A model generated the notes under the pieces. It was not told where the DNA came from. It did not search any database and worked only from the letters and a program-made list of their open reading frames with translations. Made by a program: the position numbers and the translations under genes. Below, in pieces: positions 8,696 through 18,043 of a DNA stretch of 64,000 bases (positions are counted from its first letter, which is position 1; each line of letters starts with the position of its first letter). The DNA comes from Ruminococcus sp. (lineage in GTDB: Bacteria > Bacillota > Clostridia > Oscillospirales > Ruminococcaceae), in assembly GCA_017472145.1 (NCBI GenBank), contig JAFUQX010000011.1, positions 62,001 to 126,000 on the forward strand, given 5' to 3'.

Positions 8696-10048
8696 ATGAC
8701 GCAAACCCCATTTGACCAGGCGGCGGATATGAACACCGAGCTGCCCTTCAGTCTGGAAGCGGAGCAGACGATTCTGGGTGCAGTGCTGACAGAGCCAAGT
8801 GTTCTGACCATCGTTCTGGAAAAAATCAAGTCAGAGAGCTTTTTTAATGAGCAGCACAAGGCGCTGTTTCAGATCATCATGCAGATGTTTACATCAGGCG
8901 AAAAGGCCGATGTTATTACGGTTCTGAATGCGGCCATGCAGCAGCATATGTTCGATACCCCTCAGGAGGGACGAGCCTATCTTGCGGCGCTGATCAATAT
9001 GGTTCCCTCTGTGGCCAATATCGAGAGCTACTGCAATATTGTTGCAGAAAAATATTACCTGAGAAGTTTGGCCTTTGCAGCAAGGAGCATTCTTCAGGAT
9101 GTGCAGAGCGGGGAAGCCGATGCACAGACCCTTCTGGACAGTGCCGAGCAGCGGATCTTTGACATCCGGCAGGGACGTTCCATTCAGGGTCTGGTGAAGA
9201 TCGGCGATGCCATCAGCGAGGCCTATGATCATATCGGAAAAATCGCAGGCCCGGATAAGGAGAAATATCTCGGTGCAAAAACCGGATACAAGTATCTGGA
9301 TACCGTTACCTCCGGTCTGAATAAATCCGACCTGATCCTCATTGCAGCCCGTCCGGGTATGGGTAAGACCTCCTTTGCCATCAACATTGCTACCAACGTG
9401 GCCCGCCGCGGAGACAAGGACGTGGCGGTATTTTCTCTGGAAATGTCCAAGGAGCAGCTGGCTACCCGTATGCTTTCCACAGAAGCTCTGGTGGAGTCCC
9501 ACAAGCTGCGAAACGGCTTTCTCAGCAATGAGGACTGGGTACGGCTGGCCACCAGTGCGGGTGTGCTCAGCGGACTGCCCATGTATTTTGACGATACAGC
9601 CGGTGTGACGGTACAGCAGATCAAGGCCAAGCTTCGCCGTATGAAGAATATCGGCCTGGTGGTGATCGACTATCTCCAGCTGATGACATCCACTCTGAGA
9701 ACAGACAACCGGGTGCTGGTTATCTCCGAAATCACCAGACAGCTGAAGATCATGGCCAAGGAGCTGGATATTCCGGTCATCCTCCTGTCCCAGCTGTCCC
9801 GTGGACCGGAAAGCCGAAATGACAAGCGTCCCATGCTGTCCGACCTGCGTGAATCCGGTTCTATCGAGCAGGATGCGGATATCGTTCTGTTCCTGTACAG
9901 AGACGCCTACTATAATAAAGAGAGCGAAACGCCGAACGTCTCGGAATGCATCATTGCAAAGAACCGTCACGGTGAAACGGGTACTGTAAAGCTTATCTGG
10001 GATGGTCAGTTCACACGCTTCAGTGATGCGGAGATGAGCCATGAATAA
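8696..10048 (+). CDS. dnaB: Replicative DNA helicase DnaB
   Basis: A 450-residue hexameric helicase that unwinds DNA at the fork. The N-terminal primase-interaction domain starts LPFSLEAEQTILGAVL. The RecA-like core has Walker A ARPGMGKTSFA near residue 216, the FSLEMSK segment, VVIDYLQLM, and LSQLSRGPE. The length is typical and there is no intein. The start is ATG with GGAGGTG upstream. It overlaps tilS by eight bases. Confidence 0.97.
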   Translation: MTQTPFDQAADMNTELPFSLEAEQTILGAVLTEPSVLTIVLEKIKSESFFNEQHKALFQIIMQMFTSGEKADVITVLNAAMQQHMFDTPQEGRAYLAALINMVPSVANIESYCNIVAEKYYLRSLAFAARSILQDVQSGEADAQTLLDSAEQRIFDIRQGRSIQGLVKIGDAISEAYDHIGKIAGPDKEKYLGAKTGYKYLDTVTSGLNKSDLILIAARPGMGKTSFAINIATNVARRGDKDVAVFSLEMSKEQLATRMLSTEALVESHKLRNGFLSNEDWVRLATSAGVLSGLPMYFDDTAGVTVQQIKAKLRRMKNIGLVVIDYLQLMTSTLRTDNRVLVISEITRQLKIMAKELDIPVILLSQLSRGPESRNDKRPMLSDLRESGSIEQDADIVLFLYRDAYYNKESETPNVSECIIAKNRHGETGTVKLIWDGQFTRFSDAEMSHE

Positions 10049-11435
10049 GGTATCCCTTCATCCCTTCGTTCAGCGCATGAGAAAATTTGCGGCCGAGGAG
10101 CAGCTGCTTCCGGAGGGAGCTGCGGTCTGCTGCGCCCTGTCCGGAGGTGCGGACAGTGCGGCGCTGCTTCTGGGGCTGCTGGCGCTGAAAAAGCCCCTTT
10201 CCCTGAGGCTGACGGCGGTTCACGTCAATCACCACCTCCGGGGAGAAGAAAGTGACCGCGATCAATGCTTTTGTGAAGCTCTGTGCCGCCGGCTGAATGT
10301 GTCGCTGCATATCCATCACTGTGATGTGGAAGGAGAGCGCAGATCGCAGGGCGGCTCCGTGGAAACAGCGGCCCGCACATGCCGATACCGCTGCTTTGAA
10401 AAGGAGGAGGGGCTGATCGCAACGGCTCATACCGCTTCGGACAATCTGGAAACCATCCTTCAGCGGCTGGCCAGAGGAACAGGACTTCATGGTCTGATCG
10501 GTATTCCTGTCCGGAGAGACCGCTATATCCGGCCGATGCTGTTTGCCGCCCGGAATGAGGTGGAGGCCTTTCTGCGGGATTCCGGTCAGGATTATGTCAC
10601 CGACAGCTCCAACGAGACCGATGACTACACCCGGAATCGTATCCGTCACAGGATCGTGCCCCTTCTTCAGGAGCTGAATCCATCGGCGGAAAAAATGGCG
10701 TTCCAGATGTGCCGCAGTCTGCGCAGGGATGAGCGTTTCCTTGAGGAGGAGACAGAGAAGATCTGGCAAAAGCATTTTCAGCCGCCGTCCGGTCTGCATG
10801 ACCTTTCACAGATTCCGGACAGCCTGCGTGTACGGTGCATGATCAGGCTGCTCCGCCGGTGCGGACTGTCCGCGGACGGCCGGATGCTTCAGGATATGGA
10901 AGCGCTTCTGAAAAAGGGCGGCCGCTGTCAGCTCAGCTGCGGCTGGATGTGCCGGGTCTCAAGGGATGCGCTGCTTCTGGAAAGGGCCTCTTCCGGAGCG
11001 TCAGAGGTACAGAAAATTCCGCTTAGAATCGGCCGGAACAGGCTGTATGAGGGATTTTTCCTCGATGCAGAGGTAATTTGCGAAAAAAATGCTGTAAACC
11101 ATTTCATAATTGACGAAAAATTCACAAATCCCGTGCTGGACTGTGATAAAATAAAAGGGAATGTCATGCTCCGCAGCCGTGTGCCGGGTGACCGGATCCA
11201 GCCGGCGGGGCGGGACTTTACAGTATCTGTAAAAAAACGAATACAGGAGGAGATTCCTCTCCATCGCCGGCAGACCCTTCATTTTCTGGAGGATGAAGCC
11301 GGAACGATTTTTGCGGAGGGGATCGGTGCAGCGCATCGCGTACGGGCTGTTCCGGGGGAAACCCAGCGCCTGCTGATCATAAGGATCGGTATGGATGCAG
11401 AGGAATGTTCTTCTGATCATGATGAAAAGGAGTGA
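10041..11435 (+). CDS. tilS: tRNA(Ile)-lysidine synthase TilS
   Basis: A 464-residue N-type ATP pyrophosphatase that converts C34 of tRNA-Ile(CAU) to lysidine so that it reads AUA. The PP-loop is [12 protein letters not shown] near residue 32. [16 protein letters not shown] is the family's second signature, and the C-terminal domain ends in a typical TilS-C fold. It overlaps dnaB by eight bases and ftsH by a few. In many Firmicutes an hpt gene lies between tilS and ftsH; here it is absent. Confidence 0.95.
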   Translation: MNKVSLHPFVQRMRKFAAEEQLLPEGAAVCCALSGGADSAALLLGLLALKKPLSLRLTAVHVNHHLRGEESDRDQCFCEALCRRLNVSLHIHHCDVEGERRSQGGSVETAARTCRYRCFEKEEGLIATAHTASDNLETILQRLARGTGLHGLIGIPVRRDRYIRPMLFAARNEVEAFLRDSGQDYVTDSSNETDDYTRNRIRHRIVPLLQELNPSAEKMAFQMCRSLRRDERFLEEETEKIWQKHFQPPSGLHDLSQIPDSLRVRCMIRLLRRCGLSADGRMLQDMEALLKKGGRCQLSCGWMCRVSRDALLLERASSGASEVQKIPLRIGRNRLYEGFFLDAEVICEKNAVNHFIIDEKFTNPVLDCDKIKGNVMLRSRVPGDRIQPAGRDFTVSVKKRIQEEIPLHRRQTLHFLEDEAGTIFAEGIGAAHRVRAVPGETQRLLIIRIGMDAEECSSDHDEKE

Positions 11436-11440
11436 AACAT

Positions 11441-13366
11441 TTGACACCAAAAAAGAATCGTGGAATTGGTGCGTACCTGCTTGTGGCCGTCGTTCTGATT
11501 GCGGGACTGATCTTCATGCTTCCCAATATCGGAGAGAACGGCCAGAATAAGGAGTATTCCGAGGTGCTCACCTACTTTGATGCGTACGAGGTCAAGGAGT
11601 ATACGCTGGATCTGGGGGACGGTGAGCTGATCCTTGTGCTGCGGGATGATACGAGGCTGGTCTATGACGTGCCCAATGTAAATTTGTTTGTGGAGGATGT
11701 GGCCGACTATCGTCAGGAATATAATAAAAAGTATCCTGACGAGCCGCTGAAGATGGACTATTACAAGGCTTCGGATTCCTCGTGGCTTCTCACTCTGATC
11801 CCCACGCTGCTCATTCTGGTTATTGGGATCGTGATGTTTGTGATGATGATGCGCCAGAACGGAGGGGGAAACAAGTTTTCGTCCTTTGGCAAGGCCAATA
11901 TCCGGAATCAGTCCAACACCAGGACGGCTACCTTCAAGGATGTAGCTGGTGCAGATGAGGAAAAGCACGAGCTGGAGGAAATCGTAGACTTCCTGAAAAA
12001 TCCGAAGAAGTACAAGGAGATCGGCGCACGTATCCCTAAGGGTGTATTGCTCATGGGTCCGCCCGGTACAGGTAAGACTCTGCTTGCAAGAGCCGTGGCC
12101 GGAGAAGCCGGCTGTCCGTTCTTCTCCATTTCCGGTTCGGATTTTGTGGAGATGTTTGTGGGTGTAGGTGCATCCCGTGTGCGGGACCTCTTTGAACAGG
12201 CCAAGAAGAACAGCCCCTCCATTATCTTCATCGATGAGATCGATGCAGTAGGCCGTCATCGTGGTGCCGGTCTGGGCGGCGGTCATGATGAGCGTGAGCA
12301 GACTCTGAACCAGCTTCTGGTGGAGATGGACGGCTTTACAGGCAAGGATAATGTCATTGTGATTGCAGCGACCAACCGCCGGGACATCCTGGATCCGGCG
12401 CTGCTTCGTCCGGGACGCTTTGACCGTCAGATCGTGGTAAGCTACCCGGATGTAAACGGCCGTGAAGCCATCCTGAAGGTGCACACAAAGAATAAGCCGC
12501 TGGCAGCGGATGTGGAGCTGAACACCATTGCCAAGTCTACTGTAGGCTTTACAGGTGCGGATCTGGAGAATCTGGTGAACGAGGCCTCCCTTCTGGCTGC
12601 ACGGAAGAATAAGAAGGCCATTACCATGGACGAGATTCAGGAGGCGACCATCAAGGTAATTGCCGGTCCTGAGAAGAAGTCTCACCATGTAACGGAGAAG
12701 GAAAAGCGGCTGACAGCCTATCACGAGGCGGGTCATGCCATCTGCACCTATTATTGCGATCATCAGGATCGTGTACAGCAGGTATCCATTATTCCGAGAG
12801 GAATGGCCGGCGGATACACCATGTCTCTGCCGGAGACTGACAAGTCCTTTGTCTGCAAAAAGGAGATGGAGGAGAACATCATCACGCTGCTGGGCGGCCG
12901 TGCGGCTGAGTTTCTGATTCTGGATGATATTTCAACAGGAGCGTCCAATGACATCGAGCGGGCTACAAGCACAGCCCGTCAGATGGTAACACGCTACGGC
13001 TTTAGTGAAAAGTTGGGCCCGATGGTATACGGAAGCGGAAGCAGCGAGGTATTCCTGGGCAAGGAGATCGGTTCTTCCAGAGACTATTCCGAGCGTGTGG
13101 CGGCGGAGATCGATGCAGAGGTTCGTGCGCTGATCGAGACAGGCTATGCCAAGGCGCTGGAGCTTCTCCATGTGCATGAGGATCAGCTGCATCTGCTGGC
13201 GAAGTATCTGATGCTCCATGAAAAGATCGACCGTGACGACTTTGAGAAGCTCATGGCTGGCGAGAGGCCAGAGTCGGCCTTTGAGGAGGAGAAGCCCTCT
13301 GAGCCGGCGGAGGAGCAGCCGGTGGAAGATCCGGTGCAGACGGAAGAAAATCCGGGGAATGCGTAA
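11441..13366 (+). CDS. ftsH: ATP-dependent zinc metalloprotease FtsH
   Basis: A roughly 641-residue membrane-anchored AAA+ protease that degrades misfolded membrane proteins and short-lived regulators. Two transmembrane helices (about residues 10-28 and 110-130) flank an extracellular domain. Then come Walker [14 protein letters not shown] near residue 205, Walker [12 protein letters not shown], the second region of homology, and the zinc site HEAGH near residue 427. The last 25 residues are rich in Glu and Pro. I prefer the TTG at 11441, since AAGGAG lies nine bases upstream; the GTG at 11432 would abut that site. Its start overlaps the region of the tilS stop. Confidence 0.95.
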   Translation: MTPKKNRGIGAYLLVAVVLIAGLIFMLPNIGENGQNKEYSEVLTYFDAYEVKEYTLDLGDGELILVLRDDTRLVYDVPNVNLFVEDVADYRQEYNKKYPDEPLKMDYYKASDSSWLLTLIPTLLILVIGIVMFVMMMRQNGGGNKFSSFGKANIRNQSNTRTATFKDVAGADEEKHELEEIVDFLKNPKKYKEIGARIPKGVLLMGPPGTGKTLLARAVAGEAGCPFFSISGSDFVEMFVGVGASRVRDLFEQAKKNSPSIIFIDEIDAVGRHRGAGLGGGHDEREQTLNQLLVEMDGFTGKDNVIVIAATNRRDILDPALLRPGRFDRQIVVSYPDVNGREAILKVHTKNKPLAADVELNTIAKSTVGFTGADLENLVNEASLLAARKNKKAITMDEIQEATIKVIAGPEKKSHHVTEKEKRLTAYHEAGHAICTYYCDHQDRVQQVSIIPRGMAGGYTMSLPETDKSFVCKKEMEENIITLLGGRAAEFLILDDISTGASNDIERATSTARQMVTRYGFSEKLGPMVYGSGSSEVFLGKEIGSSRDYSERVAAEIDAEVRALIETGYAKALELLHVHEDQLHLLAKYLMLHEKIDRDDFEKLMAGERPESAFEEEKPSEPAEEQPVEDPVQTEENPGNA

Positions 13367-13380
13367 ATATTTGTTTATCA

Positions 13381-13418
13381 GGAACTGCTTTGGCGAAGGC
13401 TGAAGCAGTTCTTTTTTT
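13381..13418 (+). terminator. Rho-independent terminator after ftsH
   Basis: GAACTGCTT (13382-13390) pairs with AAGCAGTTC (13403-13411), followed by seven T residues. Confidence 0.88.
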
Positions 13419-13489
13419 GTTTACATAGATTGTGACGTTCTGCACAAAACAAAAAGTGTAATTTTGTGCAGATTTTTTGAGACTTACAC

Positions 13490-13518
13490 TTGAAAACGGA
13501 GTTTGAATGTGATATAAT
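13490..13518 (+). promoter_or_regulatory. Sigma-A promoter for the cohesin/dockerin genes
   Basis: TTGAAA (13490-13495) and TATAAT (13513-13518) are separated by 17 bases. Predicted transcription starts near 13525. Confidence 0.8.
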
Positions 13519-13524
13519 ATAAAT

Positions 13525-13700
13525 AGATGGAACATACCACGTCTAGGAAATATTATTACTGAATTGTTCCTCTGAAAAACGTATTCCCCGAAAAAACAGG
13601 CAGGCGTTTATATGTGTCGGCCGTCTTTCTCCCGAATCGACCTGGCGGATGTAAACATAGGACATGTTGAGAAATCAACGCAACAGAAAGGAGTACTTTT
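13525..13700 (+). other. Leader of the cohesin-like gene, about 175 bases
   Basis: A long untranslated leader with no ORF. GTTTA near 13609 can pair with TAAAC near 13653, and GTCG near 13617 with CGAC near 13638, which would nest as a stem around a T- and C-rich loop. I do not recognise a riboswitch class. The gene's ribosome site GAAAGGAG ends just before the ATG. Confidence 0.35.
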
Positions 13701-14675
13701 ATGTACAAATTAAAACGGGCATTGGCCGGCGTGGTTGCAGTATGTATCGTTGCAGCAACTGCTGTTCCGCTTTCGGCTGAGGCCATCGAACTCAAAAATG
13801 TTCCGGGTTCAGACTTTGAATATGAACTGAAAGCGGAATTGACGGAGAATAACCAGATTGAGGTAACGTTTTATTCGACGTATAATCCTGGCATTTTAGA
13901 TATTTCGGTTGCTGTTCAGTTTGATCCTGAAAAATGCTCATTTGTAAAAGCGGCCCCTACCGAAGATATGATTTATGGTGGAGCCTATGGAATTGGTATG
14001 CCTACGTATGCTGATGGGGCTGAAATCGTAAAATATAGCTGGAGTGCTATGTGGGATTCAGCTACAGATACAACTGAATATTCAGGTGCGATTGGATGGA
14101 TGTTTACTTTTGATATTAGCGATACCGCAATCGCTGACAAAGAAAAGTATACATTCTCAACATCTGTATATGCATATAAATCAGAGACGGAGGATATAAA
14201 TTTTATTGCTCCAGGTGGAGAACCTGATATGAGCAATCCGGATATAGATTGGGACTTGCAAATAGGCGATTTGGAGTATATAAAGGGTGATACAGATGGA
14301 GATGGCTATCTTGCAGTTTCTGATGCCTCAAATGCACTGGACTTGTGGAACGTTTGTAAGAGTCAAGGCCTTGACAATCATGTTTCTGCAATAAATATGA
14401 ATCTGAAGGAAAATGGACAGATTTCTGAAGATATCCCTGATACATGGCAGAAGCGATTTGGGTATCTGTTTCGAAGTGGTATAGCATACAGCGGGGAAAA
14501 AGATGAGAGTGATATCGGTGTTGCATGTAGTGAGGTAGTTGATATGGATAGCAATGGTCTGATTGAACAGAAGGATGCAGAAGATATACTGCAATTGTAT
14601 GCTGATTGGGGAGCAAGTCTCCTGGAGGAAATGCCAACTGGCATGAAGGCCGCATTGGTTGAAATCACTGCATAA
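13701..14675 (+). CDS. Secreted cohesin-like and dockerin protein
   Basis: A 324-residue exported protein. A signal peptide (KLKR, then a hydrophobic core, cut near SAEA-IE) precedes a beta-rich domain at about residues 30-185. That domain resembles a cohesin, with the strand-turn motif NPGILDISVAVQFDPEKCSF. From about residue 196 a dockerin follows, with two calcium loops: DTDGDGYLAVSD and, about 70 residues later, DMDSNGLIEQKD. A cohesin plus dockerin on one chain is the form of an adaptor scaffoldin in Ruminococcus cellulosomes. There is no LPXTG sorting motif, so surface attachment would have to come through its dockerin. The gene is visibly more AT-rich than its neighbours. The dockerin call is firm; the cohesin call is by pattern only. 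Confidence 0.68.
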   Translation: MYKLKRALAGVVAVCIVAATAVPLSAEAIELKNVPGSDFEYELKAELTENNQIEVTFYSTYNPGILDISVAVQFDPEKCSFVKAAPTEDMIYGGAYGIGMPTYADGAEIVKYSWSAMWDSATDTTEYSGAIGWMFTFDISDTAIADKEKYTFSTSVYAYKSETEDINFIAPGGEPDMSNPDIDWDLQIGDLEYIKGDTDGDGYLAVSDASNALDLWNVCKSQGLDNHVSAINMNLKENGQISEDIPDTWQKRFGYLFRSGIAYSGEKDESDIGVACSEVVDMDSNGLIEQKDAEDILQLYADWGASLLEEMPTGMKAALVEITA

Positions 14676-14733
14676 TATGTAAGGGGGCAGAAAACATCCC
14701 AAACCTGTTTTAAATTTTTAAGGAGGAATTTTT

Positions 14734-16188
14734 ATGATGAAAATGAAGGCTTTTTTGGTTGTGTCGGCGGTTCTTCTGGCTTCGCTGCCAGTTCTGAATG
14801 TAAGCGCAGCGGATTCTACAAGTACCTATCAGATCGGAGATGTAGACATGGACGGCTATATCACCGGGCATGACACGGCCATGGTGTCCCGTTACGTTCA
14901 TGATGATACCTATGCACTGGATGAGGGTGCGCTGGCTCTTGCGGATGTCAATGAGGATGGAACAGTAGACCAGAGCGATGCAGATCTGCTCTATGAAACA
15001 CAGGAGTATCCTCTTGGTGATGTGACGATGGATGGTTCTATACAGCTGAATGATGGAACGGATGTACTGACACACTGCATGAAGCAGAATGCAGGTGTTG
15101 AGAGTGAATTGACTGAGGTACAGATGAATCTGGCCGATGTCGATCTGGATGGGGAAGTTACCGGGCTGGATGGTACGACTATTTCAAGAATGTATGCTCT
15201 GGATGAAAATGGGTATTCCTATTTCAGAACAGAGGGCGTATACTATATTGCTGAGAGAGTGGTAAACAGCTTGCAGGATATGGATTATGTTTCCGGAGAC
15301 GTAGACATGGACGGCTATATCACCGGACACGATACGGCCATGGTGTCCCGTTACGTTCATGATGATACCTACACCCTGACGGCCGAGCAGCTGATTCTGG
15401 CCGATTACGATATGGATGGAGATGTAGACCAGACAGATGCGGATTATCTCTATAAGCAGCAGTGGTATCCTCTGGGGGACGTGGAGATGGATCAAACTCT
15501 GCTTATGGCAGATGGTACAGCCATTTCCACATACTGCATAAGAGAGAACGCCGGCTTGTCTAACGAATGGACAGAGGTACAGAAAAATCTGGCAGACACG
15601 GATCTGGATGGAAAGATCACCATGCTGGATGCACGTAGTGTACATTATATGTTTGTTCGATATGCATCAGATCTTCCATACTTTGACACAGAGGGCGTAT
15701 ACTACATTACGGAAAGAATAGTAACCAGCTATGCAGAGGTGAATCAGATCTACGGTTCTGGTGATGTGGATAAGGATGGTTATATCACTGGACATGATGC
15801 AGCCATGGTTTCCAAGTATCTGGACGATGAAACCTATACCCTGACGGAGGAGCAGCTGATTCTGGCCGATTACGATATGGATGGGGATGTAGACCAAACG
15901 GATGCAGACTTCGTCTATCAGCATCAGCAGTACGCTCTGGGCGATGTGTATCTGAGCACGGAAGGTTCTGTTGTGAACCTTGATGATGCTACCGAAATTC
16001 TGCTCTATTATGTTCGCAGAGCAGCCAGCATGACGCACGAATGGACAGATCTGCAAAGAAATCTGGCTGACTGTGACCTGGATGGAGTAATCACCATTCA
16101 GGATGCATCCCATGCGCTTACATGCTACGCCCGGATGGGTGCAGGACTTTCTGTTTTAGATGAAGAAGGCAAATACTACATGGGCTGA
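14734..16188 (+). CDS. Secreted protein of six tandem dockerin-like modules
   Basis: A 484-residue exported protein made of a signal peptide (cut near VSAAD) and then only dockerin-like repeats. Three long repeats of about 155 residues (34-187, 188-342, 343-484) each hold two modules, so six modules and twelve loop positions. Good calcium loops include DVDMDGYITGHD (twice), DVDKDGYITGHD, DYDMDGDVDQTD (twice), DVDLDGEVTGLD, DTDLDGKITMLD and DCDLDGVITIQD. The first loops of modules four and six are degenerate. No catalytic, cohesin or sorting domain is present. It lies 58 bases after the cohesin-like gene with AAGGAGG before the ATG, so the two are probably co-transcribed. It could cross-link several cohesins. 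An alternative is a calcium-binding spacer protein. Confidence 0.8.
   Translation: MMKMKAFLVVSAVLLASLPVLNVSAADSTSTYQIGDVDMDGYITGHDTAMVSRYVHDDTYALDEGALALADVNEDGTVDQSDADLLYETQEYPLGDVTMDGSIQLNDGTDVLTHCMKQNAGVESELTEVQMNLADVDLDGEVTGLDGTTISRMYALDENGYSYFRTEGVYYIAERVVNSLQDMDYVSGDVDMDGYITGHDTAMVSRYVHDDTYTLTAEQLILADYDMDGDVDQTDADYLYKQQWYPLGDVEMDQTLLMADGTAISTYCIRENAGLSNEWTEVQKNLADTDLDGKITMLDARSVHYMFVRYASDLPYFDTEGVYYITERIVTSYAEVNQIYGSGDVDKDGYITGHDAAMVSKYLDDETYTLTEEQLILADYDMDGDVDQTDADFVYQHQQYALGDVYLSTEGSVVNLDDATEILLYYVRRAASMTHEWTDLQRNLADCDLDGVITIQDASHALTCYARMGAGLSVLDEEGKYYMG
14833..16185 (+). repeat. Three internal tandem repeats of about 465 bp
   Basis: Repeat units run 14833-15294, 15295-15759 and 15760-16185. 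The beginnings of units one and two are almost identical at DNA level over about 75 bases, differing mostly at third codon positions. Units two and three share another near-identical stretch around 15377-15440 and 15840-15903. This points to recent in-frame duplication or gene conversion. Confidence 0.85.
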
Positions 16189-16216
16189 TGCAGTCTGTGA
16201 TATTATAAGATAACAA

Positions 16217-16256
16217 AAGTCCGCAGTTCAGTTGTTTGAACTGCGGACTTCGCATT
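16217..16256. terminator. Bidirectional terminator between convergent genes
   Basis: A perfect 14-bp stem pairs 16217-16230 with 16237-16250 over a six-base loop, with A and T tracts on either side. It serves the dockerin operon on plus and the serine hydrolase on minus. Confidence 0.85.
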
Positions 16257-17474
16257 TTATTCAGTATCGATTGCTCCATATGCGATCGTACGGATTTTCC
16301 GGACGATATCGCTCGTACCAGCGCCGCAGTTCTGAATCAGATACACGATCGCCAGCTCATGCTCCGGGCAGACGGTCATATATGTACCCGTCCAGCCGTC
16401 CCAGCCGAATTCCCCGGCCGGCGCATTGGTGCAGAATACACCAGGACTTTCCAATACACGCATGAGATTGCCGTAGCTGTGCCCGATGAGGGACTCCCAT
16501 TCCACAGACTGCTTCTGCTTCGGAGTCAGCTGCGGAGACTGCATATACTTCCAGGTGCGCTCGCCGATCAGCCGCACACCCAGCCCCGGATGCCGTCCGC
16601 CGCAGGCCAGCGTATTGGCAAAGGCCGCATAGTCAGAGAGCGTGGAGATCAGTCCAGCTCCGCCGGAAATAAAGGCCGGCTTGGTCAGATAATCATTCAT
16701 GCCCAGGTGCGGATCAGGCTCGACCCGAATGCCGCCGTTTTCATTATCCCATGTGTACAGCTGCGCAAAGCGGCTGCGCTTCTCCTCCGGCACATAGAAA
16801 TCAGTATCCTCCATGCCCAGGGGCTGGAAGATATTCTCCTTCAGATACTCGTCAAAGGGCATTCCGGAGACAGCCTCCACTACACCGCCCAGAACATCGG
16901 CCGATGCACCATAGGCCCATTTTTCACCCGGATGGAACATCAGGGGAACACCTCCCGCTCTGCGGCAGAATTCCTCGGTGCTCACGGGCTTATCCGACCC
17001 CAGACGTGCATTGATCTCATCATAGAACTGCGCCATCTGCTTCTGGGATTCACACCAGCAGTCCGGATAGGGAATGCCGGAGGTCATATTCAGCAGATCC
17101 TGTATCGTGATCTCACGCTCCGCCGGAACAAGGCCGTGACCTGTATCCACCAGCATATTCTTATACTCCGGGAAATACCAGCTCAAAGGATGGGCCAGAT
17201 CCAATCTTCCGTGCTCCCAAAGCTGCATCACCGCCATAGCCGTCACCGGCTTGGTCATGGAGAACATCCGGAACAGTGTATCGATTTTCATGGGAAGTTT
17301 TTTCTCCCGGTCGGCCTGTCCGATGGCGGCCTCATACAGGGGCTTTCCGCTCTGATACAGGCCCACGCATGCTCCGGGCAGCATGGAACATTCGATTCCG
17401 GTTTCGATGGTTCTGGTTATCTCATTCTGCAGCTGCTCCAGTTTTTCGGCTCTTGTTCTGCTGTAAAAATGCAT
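16257..17474 (-). CDS. Serine hydrolase of the beta-lactamase (class C/EstB) family
   Basis: A roughly 405-residue protein of the beta-lactamase/transpeptidase-like fold. The nucleophile motif SxxK is SMTK near residue 70, preceded by TLFRMF. The tyrosine motif is KWAYGAS, where the third position is Ser rather than the usual Asn. No clear signal peptide is seen, so it is probably cytoplasmic. Such proteins may be esterases, D-amino-acid amidases or peptidases; a true beta-lactamase is not indicated. The start chosen is ATG at 17474 because GGAG lies eight bases upstream; ATGs at 17480 and farther upstream fit less well. It follows the tRNA-Lys gene on the same strand, with a terminator between. 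Confidence 0.82.
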   Translation of the reverse strand: MHFYSRTRAEKLEQLQNEITRTIETGIECSMLPGACVGLYQSGKPLYEAAIGQADREKKLPMKIDTLFRMFSMTKPVTAMAVMQLWEHGRLDLAHPLSWYFPEYKNMLVDTGHGLVPAEREITIQDLLNMTSGIPYPDCWCESQKQMAQFYDEINARLGSDKPVSTEEFCRRAGGVPLMFHPGEKWAYGASADVLGGVVEAVSGMPFDEYLKENIFQPLGMEDTDFYVPEEKRSRFAQLYTWDNENGGIRVEPDPHLGMNDYLTKPAFISGGAGLISTLSDYAAFANTLACGGRHPGLGVRLIGERTWKYMQSPQLTPKQKQSVEWESLIGHSYGNLMRVLESPGVFCTNAPAGEFGWDGWTGTYMTVCPEHELAIVYLIQNCGAGTSDIVRKIRTIAYGAIDTE

Positions 17475-17495
17475 ATTCATCACTCCGTGCATAAT

Positions 17496-17540
17496 ATAAA
17501 AAAATTCGGGCCGAACCATGATACCATGTTCTACCCGAAT
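17496..17540 (-). terminator. Terminator of tRNA-Lys
   Basis: On the minus strand, ATTCGGG (17534-17540) pairs with CCCGAAT (17504-17510), followed by a run of seven T residues. Confidence 0.78.
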
Positions 17541-17547
17541 CGTCCAC

Positions 17548-17623
17548 TGGTGAGACATGAGGGATTTGAACCCTCGACCCTACGCTTAAAAGGCGTATGC
17601 TCTACCGACTGAGCTAATGTCTC
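17548..17623 (-). tRNA. tRNA-Lys (anticodon TTT)
   Basis: The acceptor stem pairs GAGACAT with ATGTCTC. The anticodon stem TACGC/GCGTA holds the loop CTTTTAA, giving anticodon TTT. The T arm contains GGTTCAAATCC. The 3' CCA is encoded (17548-17550). Confidence 0.96.
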
Positions 17624-17636
17624 ATACAACTTTTAT

Positions 17637-17665
17637 ATTATACCAGAATGCGCCGGATTTGTCAA
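17637..17665 (-). promoter_or_regulatory. Promoter of tRNA-Lys
   Basis: On the minus strand, TTGACA (17660-17665) and TATAAT (17637-17642) are perfect with a 17-base spacer. Confidence 0.88.
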
Positions 17666-17798
17666 GAGCTTCCGTAGATTTTTTTCAATTTCCATTTTTG
17701 GATGATACTTCCGTTTCATGTGAGGATATCCGTTTTCTGCGCAATTCCGATGAATTCTGCGATTCCTGAAAAAAATCTGATTTTTTTCAAAAAAAGGC

Positions 17799-17827
17799 TT
17801 GACAAAAGCTTCCGGGTGTGATATAAT
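17799..17827 (+). promoter_or_regulatory. Promoter of tRNA-Arg
   Basis: TTGACA (17799-17804) and TATAAT (17822-17827) are perfect with a 17-base spacer, 22 bases before the tRNA. The stretch between this promoter and the tRNA-Lys promoter (17666-17798) is AT-rich and shows no gene. Confidence 0.9.
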
Positions 17828-17849
17828 ATATCATGTTGTGAGAAACGAT

Positions 17850-17926
17850 GTGCCTGTAGCTCAGCCGGATAGAGTGACTGGCTACGAACCAGTAGGTCGG
17901 GGGTTCGAATCCCTCCAGGCACGCCA
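17850..17926 (+). tRNA. tRNA-Arg (anticodon ACG)
   Basis: The acceptor stem pairs GTGCCTG with CAGGCAC. The anticodon arm ACTGG-CTACGAA-CCAGT gives ACG. The T loop is GGTTCGAATCC, and CCA is encoded at 17924-17926. Confidence 0.96.
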
Positions 17927-17936
17927 CAGCAAAGCG

Positions 17937-17968
17937 CCGTTTGAAGTGATTCAAACGGTTCTTTTTTT
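17937..17968 (+). terminator. Terminator of tRNA-Arg
   Basis: CCGTTTGAA pairs with TTCAAACGG over a four-base loop and is followed by a T-rich tract with seven consecutive T residues. Confidence 0.9.
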
Positions 17969-18010
17969 ACCATTTTTCCAGCATCTGGAAGGTTCGGGAT
18001 AAAAAGGGCA

Positions 18011-18041
18011 TGAAAAAACGCCCTTTCTCAGAGAAAAGGCG
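18011..18041 (-). terminator. Terminator of tRNA-Leu
   Basis: On the minus strand, ACGCCTTTTCTC pairs with GAGAAAGGGCGT and is followed by six T residues. It converges with the tRNA-Arg terminator. Confidence 0.85.
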
Positions 18042-18043
18042 TC

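Noticed and set aside
13525-13700. A c-di-GMP or cobalamin riboswitch before the cohesin-like gene
   Set aside because: None of the conserved core strings of those classes is present.
16257-17474. The serine hydrolase as an antibiotic-resistance beta-lactamase
   Set aside because: It lacks an evident signal peptide and the class C YxN asparagine, and the family is mostly esterases and peptidases.
16236-17612. A 458-codon plus-strand open frame opposite the serine hydrolase
   Set aside because: It has no ribosome site or recognisable domain and runs through the tRNA-Lys gene; the minus strand carries a clear SMTK hydrolase.
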